Virus record (IMG/VR): IMGVR_UViG_3300022602_000303
Span: 1-29,816 of that record
Length of the DNA stretch: 29,816 nucleotides
Strand: one strand, 5' to 3'
Source of the DNA: a virus
Of the stretch, positions 24,146 to 29,816 are shown one piece after another. The notes under the pieces were generated by a model. That model was not told where the DNA came from and made no database searches. It worked only from the letters and a program-made list of their open reading frames with translations. How positions within the stretch are numbered: position 1 is the first letter of the stretch; every line of letters begins with the position of its first letter. The translations under genes were made by a program, and so were the position numbers.

Positions 24146-26548
24146 ATGGCAGATTCGAATCAATCCAGTGGCAATAGTGCTCCAGCCGATAAAGAAAAAC
24201 TTGGCTTTATAGCCAATGCCGCCGCACAATTTAACAATATTGTTAAAGAAGGTGCTCCGCTAGCATTAGGGTTTAATAAATTGTCCGGCGGTGTTGAAGG
24301 AACACGAACTGCATTAAACTTATTCCAGGGCGGATTGGATAAAGTATCTCCTGCGTTGGCTAAAATGGCCGGCGGATTAGGTGATGCTGTATTAAAGCAA
24401 AAAGAAAATATGGACAAGGCTAGCGAACAGCTAGGTATTGGATCTAATAACATTGGAAAGTTTGTACGCATGGCAGGAGAAGCTGGCGTAACTACTGAAC
24501 AATTTACAAATATTATTAAAAATTCTAGTAACGGCATGGCCGGCTTAGGCAGTAATGCACAACGTTCAGCAGAAATATTCAGTAAGGTATCTAAAGAAGT
24601 TTTAGAAAGCGATGTTGGTAAACAAATGCAAGAGATTGGCGTTAGTTCAGAAGAGCTAGCAAAGGTTACTGCATTACAATTGAATAATGGATTTAAAAAT
24701 AGAATACAAACAGAAGCAGATCAAAAAGCTCTAGCTGTTTCTGCACAAATGCTAGCAAAAGAAATCGATGCAACTAGTAAAGTAACTGGTCAAAGCAGAG
24801 AAGCTATCATGAATACTATTAAGGCTGAAGAAGACAGACCAGAATCCATAGTAGAAATGATCAACATGAGTAAAGAAGAAGCTGATCAGTATGAAAGAAC
24901 TTTACAAAAGATGGGAGGCATGGGTGCTGGTTTAGAAAATCTAACAACAGAACTAGTATCAGGTGGTGTAAGAACTGAAAAAGCTAGTGCTCAAATGACT
25001 GTGTTAGGTACAGCCGGTACGCAATACGAAGCGGCTGTCAATCAGATGCAACAAGCTAGAACAGGTGCTGAGAAGAAAGCCGCTGAAGAAGCGTTAGAAG
25101 TAGCCAAAGCAAAAATTAACGAACGTATGGCAAGTCAAGAGTACCGAGACTTTATAAGAAATGGTACTGCTGAACAACAAGCCGCCGCTAAAGAACTGAT
25201 TAAAGAAAATACTGGACTTAAAGCATCAGTAACAGCCGCTAGAGAAGCTAATGGCGACTTTGTGCAAGGCGCAAAGAATCAAGCTCTTCAAGCTAAAAAT
25301 ATGCAAGAAGGCAAGACTGATAAAGGTCAAGTCGATGACGGAGCAAAGACTGCTCAGGATTTAAACAAGATTAATATTCAAGCTACATTAGCCGCAGGCG
25401 GTATGGCTAAAGAATTTGAAAATGTTAATAAGAATCTTGCCAAGAGTCCAGAATTTATCAATGCATTTAACAAAGCATTAGATTATGCAGGCCGTAATGC
25501 AACTATGGCTGATGCACAGAAAAAAATACACGACGCTCCAGCTAATATCTATAAAGCCGGTAAGAGTGCATTAACTGGTGGAGAAGCTACTGAAAGACCT
25601 GTGGCCGGTGCAAATCCTACAGGAGTTAGTGAGACTGGCGACGTAGTAAAGCGTCCGACACACGGTGACGGAGGGATTATTAAAGGTCCAGAGCTAGCAG
25701 TTATCTCAGAAAAAGAACCTGAAGCAGTTATACCGTTATCTCAAATGAAAGAAGTTGTAGGTAATTTAACATCTACCGTAAGTTCGGCTACTGGAGCAAG
25801 TCCTAAAGGTGCAGGAGGTGACGAAGAAGCATTGATTGCCAAAGCTCAAGCCGCTCTTAAAATTATTAAAGAACACGGCGAAGGATCATTTGATACACAA
25901 ATAAAAATTACCGCAAGCGGACATTTACGTCTTCGTGAACAATTTGACGCCGACAACGACAGGATGCAATCTCTCGGTGACGAAAGTTCTAGAGAACGTA
26001 TTGCAGAACTAGTTAAGCAAGCAGAAGCATTAACAGCTAAAGATAAAGAAGTTTCAGTTAAACGTGTAGAAGCAGAAAAAATCAACGTTGTAGATCAAAC
26101 AACTAAAATAGCCAAAGTAAAATCAGATTCAGTAGACGACTTGATTAAAAAGGATATGGCTAACGTGCAAAATACAGCAAAAGCTGTAACTGCACCTATG
26201 ACAAGCATGTTAGGCGACATGTTTAATCCAAAAATTATCAATACAAACCCAAAAGATTTTAAAGAAGCACCTAAAACATCTGAATCAGTGCCTAAGAAAG
26301 CAGAAGAAGATCATAAAAAAGAAGCTGAAGCAAAGGCAAAAGCAGACGCAGAGCACAAAGAAAAAGCAAAAGCCGCAGATACTAATAAGGCACCAGCTAG
26401 TGCAACAGCTAAAGATGCTACCATGAACGACCTGAAAGACCAATTAGTACTGTTAAATAAGCATATGACCCAATTAATCACACATAGTGAGACTACTGCC
26501 GACGCTTCAAGCAAAGCCGCTAGAGCTAATCACGGTAGTAGAACCTAA
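24146..26548 (+). CDS. Tail tape-measure protein (gp29 equivalent)
   Basis: An 800-residue, Ala/Lys-rich, mostly helical protein. Residues of about 505-533 carry the tape-measure hallmark GDGGIIKGPELAVISEKEPE followed by AVIPL, seen near the processed or conserved end of many tape-measure proteins. Earlier parts are heptad-like helices with phage-tail style GG and NN turns (FNKLSGGVEGTR, LTTELVSGGVRTEKASAQM). The last 120 residues are highly charged (KKEAEAKAKADAEHKEKAKA) and end in a helix (MNDLKDQLVLLNKHMTQLI). At roughly 1.5 angstrom per residue, it would set a tail near 120 nm at most, a family rule of thumb. T4 gp29 is shorter (590). AGGA lies seven bases upstream; the portal gene follows after 12 bases. 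Confidence 0.82.
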   Translation: MADSNQSSGNSAPADKEKLGFIANAAAQFNNIVKEGAPLALGFNKLSGGVEGTRTALNLFQGGLDKVSPALAKMAGGLGDAVLKQKENMDKASEQLGIGSNNIGKFVRMAGEAGVTTEQFTNIIKNSSNGMAGLGSNAQRSAEIFSKVSKEVLESDVGKQMQEIGVSSEELAKVTALQLNNGFKNRIQTEADQKALAVSAQMLAKEIDATSKVTGQSREAIMNTIKAEEDRPESIVEMINMSKEEADQYERTLQKMGGMGAGLENLTTELVSGGVRTEKASAQMTVLGTAGTQYEAAVNQMQQARTGAEKKAAEEALEVAKAKINERMASQEYRDFIRNGTAEQQAAAKELIKENTGLKASVTAAREANGDFVQGAKNQALQAKNMQEGKTDKGQVDDGAKTAQDLNKINIQATLAAGGMAKEFENVNKNLAKSPEFINAFNKALDYAGRNATMADAQKKIHDAPANIYKAGKSALTGGEATERPVAGANPTGVSETGDVVKRPTHGDGGIIKGPELAVISEKEPEAVIPLSQMKEVVGNLTSTVSSATGASPKGAGGDEEALIAKAQAALKIIKEHGEGSFDTQIKITASGHLRLREQFDADNDRMQSLGDESSRERIAELVKQAEALTAKDKEVSVKRVEAEKINVVDQTTKIAKVKSDSVDDLIKKDMANVQNTAKAVTAPMTSMLGDMFNPKIINTNPKDFKEAPKTSESVPKKAEEDHKKEAEAKAKADAEHKEKAKAADTNKAPASATAKDATMNDLKDQLVLLNKHMTQLITHSETTADASSKAARANHGSRT

Positions 26549-26560
26549 GGATAACTGAAT

Positions 26561-28294
26561 ATGACGTGGAAAAAGTACTTCCAACCTGTAGATGTCGATG
26601 GACAAATGAGTACCATCAGTGGAATAAACAATGGTAATCGTCCGGGTCCAGCTAGAACTAACTATTCTAGTTACCTTCCTGACGTATACATGGGCAGTCC
26701 AAATCGTGTTGAACGTTATCAACAGTATGAAGTAATGGATTCAGATCCAGAAGTTAATGCCGCATTGGATATTCTTGCAGAGTTCTGCACACAAAAATTA
26801 AAAGATTCTAAAAGCCCATTTGCAGTTAAGTGGCGTCAGAAAGCTACAAACGTAGAAATTAAAGTACTTGGTGAGTATTTACAGCAATGGAATAAGTTAC
26901 AAGACTTTGATAAGCGTATATTCCGTATTGTTCGTAACTGTTTTAAGTATGGAGATGCATTTTTTATACGTGATCCTGAGAATCAAAAGTGGTCTTGGGT
27001 AGAAACAAATCAAATTATCAAAGTTATTGTTAACGAAAGTGAAGGTAGAAAGCCTGAACAGTTCATTATTAAAGACCTTGCACCTAATTTTGTTAGTTTA
27101 GTTGCTACACAAATTACTCCAAACATCAATCCACGACAAGGTGGCGGTGGTGGACCACAACCTGTAGGCGGTTATAATAGTCAACAAGGTGGCGGTGCCG
27201 CTAGAGGCGGTGCTAGTAGTGCAGGTAGTAGGTTTGGTTTACAGATGACTGAACATGCAATCAACGCAGAACACGTTGTACATTTAAGTTTAAGTGAAGG
27301 ATTAGACAACAATTATCCTTTTGGCAACAGTTTATTAGAGAATGTCTACAAAGTTTATAAACAAAAAGAACTTTTAGAAGACGCAATTTTAATTTATCGT
27401 ATAAGTCGTGCCCCAGAACGTCGTGTTTTCACAATTGACGTAGGTAATATGCCAAGTCACTTGGCTATGGCCTTTGTTGAACGTGTTAAAAACGAAATTC
27501 ACCAACGTCGTATTCCGTCACAAACAGGAGGCGGACAGAATGTTATAGACTCTGCATACAACCCTCTAAGCATTAACGAAGATTATTTCTTCCCTAAGAC
27601 AGCAGACGGCAAAGGATCGGACGTCAAAATGCTAGAAGGCGGTAAGAATATTGGCGAAATTGATGACTTGAAGTACTTTACTAACAAGTTATTCCGTGGA
27701 TTGCGTATTCCAAGTAGCTATTTGCCTACAGGTCAAGACGATTCACAAAGTAATTTCAACGATGGACGAGTGGGCACAGCTTATATCCAAGAGTTACGCT
27801 TTAACAAATACTGCGAACGCTTACAAAGTTTAATAACTCCTATATTTGATGAAGAGTTTAAACGTTTCATGTATAGTAAAGGCATGAACATTGATCCTAA
27901 TCTGTTTGAATTAAACTTTAATCCACCAATGAACTTTGCAAGTAGCCGTCAAGCGGCTATTGATGCAGAGCGTATTAATACATTTAATACTATTCAAGCA
28001 GTTCCATTTATGTCAAAACGTTTTGCATTAAAACGTTTCTTAGGGTTAACTGATGAAGAAGTTGCAGAAAACGAACGCTACTGGGCTGAAGAGAACGGTA
28101 AAGGTGAACCTACAACTACTGATGCCGCTGGAGAATTACGTAGTGCAGGCTTGTCTGCCGCTGGTATTGCAGGTGATGCAGACGCCGCAGGCGACATGAC
28201 AGCTCCTGAAGACATGTCAGCAGAAGGTGATGCCGGTGCACAACCAGGCGCCGCAGCCGCACCGCCGGCCGCTGGAGCCGCGCCCGCCGCATAA
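26561..28294 (+). CDS. 20: Portal vertex protein gp20
   Basis: The 577-residue portal, a dodecameric ring that starts prohead assembly and through which DNA is packaged. Family features include RVERYQQYEVMDSDPEVNAA and LDILAEFCTQ near residues 45-75; an RDPENQKWSWVETN segment; HVVHLSLSEGLDNNYPFGNS; YRISRAPERRVFTIDVGN; and LRIPSSYLPTGQDDSQSNF. Two additions to the T4 form (524 residues) stand out. One is a glycine/glutamine-rich loop at about 191-226 (QGGGGGPQPVGGYNSQQGGG). The other is a 50-residue Ala/Gly/Pro/Asp tail. The tail is GC-rich compared with the rest. AGGA lies nine bases upstream. The stop TAA is embedded in the late box of the next gene. Confidence 0.96.
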   Translation: MTWKKYFQPVDVDGQMSTISGINNGNRPGPARTNYSSYLPDVYMGSPNRVERYQQYEVMDSDPEVNAALDILAEFCTQKLKDSKSPFAVKWRQKATNVEIKVLGEYLQQWNKLQDFDKRIFRIVRNCFKYGDAFFIRDPENQKWSWVETNQIIKVIVNESEGRKPEQFIIKDLAPNFVSLVATQITPNINPRQGGGGGPQPVGGYNSQQGGGAARGGASSAGSRFGLQMTEHAINAEHVVHLSLSEGLDNNYPFGNSLLENVYKVYKQKELLEDAILIYRISRAPERRVFTIDVGNMPSHLAMAFVERVKNEIHQRRIPSQTGGGQNVIDSAYNPLSINEDYFFPKTADGKGSDVKMLEGGKNIGEIDDLKYFTNKLFRGLRIPSSYLPTGQDDSQSNFNDGRVGTAYIQELRFNKYCERLQSLITPIFDEEFKRFMYSKGMNIDPNLFELNFNPPMNFASSRQAAIDAERINTFNTIQAVPFMSKRFALKRFLGLTDEEVAENERYWAEENGKGEPTTTDAAGELRSAGLSAAGIAGDADAAGDMTAPEDMSAEGDAGAQPGAAAAPPAAGAAPAA

Positions 28295-28297
28295 ATA
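28290..28297 (+). promoter_or_regulatory. Late-type promoter box at the start of the 80-residue gene
   Basis: CATAAATA covers the portal stop codon and ends four bases before ATG 28302. With TC after it, the local pattern ATAAATATC-ATATG closely matches ATAAATATC-TTTATG at 21846-21860. No Shine-Dalgarno sequence precedes the ATG. Confidence 0.45.
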
Positions 28298-28301
28298 TCA
28301 T

Positions 28302-28544
28302 ATGATCTTAAGAGAATTATTTTATATAGACCCTGACACTAGACACATGGCGAATGACCTTCGCTATGAGCCACGTCGTGATGGAACAATGGTTCATAGG
28401 AGTGATACTCGTAAAACAAGATTAACTCTAAGACAAATTAACGAATTACGCAAGAGCACGGAAGCGCACATACTAGAGCAAGAAAGTGAATTAGAATTTA
28501 TTCACGCTATGTATATGGCACCTCCGGCCGCACCACCAGGATAA
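28302..28544 (+). CDS. Conserved small protein between portal and prohead core genes
   Basis: An 80-residue protein. The central pattern RSDTRKTRLTLRQINELRK with the following helix (ELEFIHAMY) is one I recall from small proteins encoded near gp20/gp21 in T4-like phages of aquatic bacteria; function is unknown. The sequence is charged and helical with a Pro/Ala-rich end (MAPPAAPPG), no membrane segment and no signal peptide. It takes the position and length of T4 gp67/gp68, but similarity to them is not visible. ATG 28302 starts the conserved MLRELF-like N-terminus (MILRELFYIDP). The longer frame upstream lies inside gp20 and is not expected to be used. A strong terminator follows. Confidence 0.82.
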   Translation: MILRELFYIDPDTRHMANDLRYEPRRDGTMVHRSDTRKTRLTLRQINELRKSTEAHILEQESELEFIHAMYMAPPAAPPG

Positions 28545-28551
28545 AAATAAG

Positions 28552-28577
28552 AAAAACAGTCAAAAGTGACTGTTTTT
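28552..28577 (+). terminator. Strong hairpin terminator, usable in both directions
   Basis: AAAAACAGTCA (28552-62), loop AAAG, TGACTGTTTTT (28567-77). It is a perfect 11-pair stem whose U run is part of the stem, eight bases after the 80-residue gene. It separates the tape measure-portal transcript from the prohead core genes. Confidence 0.9.
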
Positions 28578-28608
28578 CGCCTATATGTACACCATTCTTT
28601 AACAATAG

Positions 28609-28616
28609 TGTAAATA
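28609..28616 (+). promoter_or_regulatory. Late promoter box for prohead core gene
   Basis: TGTAAATA, one base from TATAAATA, lies 38 bases before the ATG at 28655, just after the terminator. The leader carries AGGAG eight bases before the ATG, so this unit (core protein, gp21) can be transcribed and translated on its own. Confidence 0.6.
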
Positions 28617-28654
28617 ATAGACAGCCTTGAATCATTTAAACAGGAGAATTAAAC

Positions 28655-29551
28655 ATGACTGACCGCGCTCAATTTGAAGCAATGCTTGAAGCTTTGATCA
28701 ACGAAGATCACGAACAAGCCAAAGAAATATTCCACAACATTGTTGTTGGAAAATCACGTGAAATTTACGAAGAATTATTAGCAGAAGACTTTGATGCTAA
28801 GACTGCTAACGAAGCAGCCAACAACATGCCTAATCAAGAAGAAGAGGAAAGTGTTGGTGACGACGATAAAGAAACCGATGACAGCGAAGATGATGACAGC
28901 GGTGAATTCGACGGCGAAGACGACGACAGCGAAGACGACGACAGCGAAGAAGAAGAGCCAGGCGAATTTGGCGACATTGAAGGCGACATTGAAGATGCAG
29001 AAGATGATGCTGATGCAATCGAAGGTGATGATGCTGACATGGAAGATCGCGTAATGGATCTAGAAGATGCATTAGAAGACCTAAAAGCAGAGTTTGAACA
29101 ACTATTGCAAGGCGAAGAACACGAAGAAGAAAACGAGCCAGGTATTCACGGTGACGGCATGCCAATGCATGACTTAGCTGGTGAAATGGGCATGGACGGT
29201 GGTGCAGAGCACGACCCAGAGCCAATGATGGAATACTATAAGAAAGTTTCTGTTACACACGGTGACAACGGTAAAAATACCAAGTCAATCGTAGCTGGTA
29301 AGAACGATATGGGCGGTACAACTGCTAACATCGCTAAAAACTTCAGCACAACAAGTGGCGGAACAGAAGGCGGACTAGCTAAACCATCAGCAGGTGATTT
29401 GACAAAAGGTATGAATGTTCATAACCGTGTACAATCTAATGCAGGCAAGACAGCGTTCAAGAAACAAGAACCAGGTCATGGTCCAGAAAAAGCAGGCAAA
29501 AAAGAATCTAATGTTGATAAGAAATCACTTATCGGCGGAAAGATTCGTTAA
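28655..29551 (+). CDS. Acidic prohead core/scaffold protein (gp67/gp68-like position)
   Basis: A 298-residue protein directly upstream of the prohead protease. The N-terminus (FEAMLEALINEDHEQAKEIF, then HNIVVGKSREIYEELLAEDF) is a helix pair like that at the start of T4-type prohead core proteins. Residues of about 60-150 are almost all Asp, Glu and Ser (EDDDSEDDDSEEEEPG), then comes a coiled segment (MDLEDALEDLKAEFEQLL). The last 100 residues are basic and Gly-rich (SLIGGKIR end). INE and LAE triplets could be gp21 cleavage sites. A scaffold that fills the prohead and is later cut fits the acidity and position; assignment to gp67 or gp68 is inferred. The Asp/Glu tract is a codon-level repeat of GAC, GAA and AGC. 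Confidence 0.75.
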   Translation: MTDRAQFEAMLEALINEDHEQAKEIFHNIVVGKSREIYEELLAEDFDAKTANEAANNMPNQEEEESVGDDDKETDDSEDDDSGEFDGEDDDSEDDDSEEEEPGEFGDIEGDIEDAEDDADAIEGDDADMEDRVMDLEDALEDLKAEFEQLLQGEEHEEENEPGIHGDGMPMHDLAGEMGMDGGAEHDPEPMMEYYKKVSVTHGDNGKNTKSIVAGKNDMGGTTANIAKNFSTTSGGTEGGLAKPSAGDLTKGMNVHNRVQSNAGKTAFKKQEPGHGPEKAGKKESNVDKKSLIGGKIR

Positions 29552-29563
29552 TAGGACAAGACA

Positions 29564-29816
29564 TTGAAAAATATGTTATACCTCCGAGAGAATCTCAGTT
29601 TCAACGAAGCAAAAATGATCGTTGAGTCTGATGACAAAGACGGGAAAAGTTTATACATGTCCGGGATTTGCATCCAGGGCGGTATACGCAACGCTAACCA
29701 GCGTGTTTACCCTGTGAATGAGATTGGCAAGGCTGTCAAAACCCTAAACGATCAGATTCAAAACGGTTATTCAGTTCTCGGAGAAGTGGATCATCCAGAT
29801 GATCTAAAAATTAACC
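29564..29816 (+). CDS. 21: Prohead protease gp21 (N-terminal part)
   Basis: The first 84 codons of the serine protease that matures T4-type proheads by cutting scaffold and internal proteins after (Leu/Ile)-x-Glu. YLRENLSFNEAKMIVES, then GKSLYMSGICIQGGIRNAN, RVYPVNEIG and GEVDHPDD match the family's N-terminal fold. The histidine in DHPDD falls where the family's catalytic histidine lies. I placed the start at TTG 29564, seven bases after AGGA (29553-56). The ATG at 29573 is in frame but 16 bases from that site. The gene runs off the right edge. Its substrates probably include the core protein just upstream and the internal protein at 21858. Confidence 0.92.
   Translation, partial: MKNMLYLRENLSFNEAKMIVESDDKDGKSLYMSGICIQGGIRNANQRVYPVNEIGKAVKTLNDQIQNGYSVLGEVDHPDDLKIN

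Noticed and set aside
1-29816. CRISPR arrays, insertion sequences, integrase or attachment sites
   Set aside because: No regularly spaced repeats, transposase or recombinase motifs were seen; the only mobile-type gene is the GIY-YIG nuclease.

Overview
The window is part of the genome of a T4-like contractile-tailed phage (myovirus) with AT-rich DNA. The evidence is a run of recognisable T4-type genes: baseplate wedge gp6, gp25 and gp53, spike gp5, late sigma factor gp55, recombination nuclease gp47/gp46, baseplate-hub/tail-assembly protein gp26, a tape measure, portal gp20, a prohead core protein and the start of prohead protease gp21. Gene style (giant modular structural protein, gp5 without lysozyme, short gp53, acidic core protein) resembles T4-like phages of aquatic bacteria (cyanophage/pelagiphage type) more than enteric T4. 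The host cannot be read from this sequence.

Layout. (1) 1-16965, minus strand: a baseplate/tail late operon read right to left. It runs tube-cap gp48-like, gp53, large hub-type structural protein, gp5 spike, gp25, gp6, then a giant structural protein of at least 2632 codons that leaves the window at its left edge. Genes are tightly packed, with TAATG stop/start overlaps. Two late-type promoters (before the gp48-like gene and before gp6) share an unusual 15-base upstream block. (2) 17047-21373, plus strand: early/middle type genes gp55, gp47, gp46, a small unknown protein and a SegE-like GIY-YIG nuclease, starting from a near-consensus sigma70 promoter that overlaps the divergent late promoter. 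(3) 21374-21857: a 484-base gene-free, hairpin-rich stretch that looks like structured RNA. (4) 21858-23039, plus: a probable internal head protein with a capsid-targeting N-terminus. (5) 23036-24084, minus: gp26, followed by a short overlapping frame that has no normal start codon and is joined by a T TTT TTC slippery heptamer. This looks like a programmed -1 frameshift of the tail-assembly-chaperone type, divergent from the tape-measure gene. (6) 24146-29816, plus: tape measure, portal, an 80-residue conserved protein, acidic prohead core protein and the start of gp21.

Together these encode late transcription, recombination, the baseplate and the capsid portal/prohead. Late genes carry TATAAATA-like boxes that the gp55 encoded here should recognise. 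Two of these boxes sit so close to a start codon that their transcripts would be almost leaderless. The most notable observations are the frameshift signal beside the tape measure, the gp55 promoter overlap, the structured intergenic region, and the modular giant protein (four carbohydrate-binding-like modules, a cupredoxin-like fold lacking copper ligands, and a propeller-like region).
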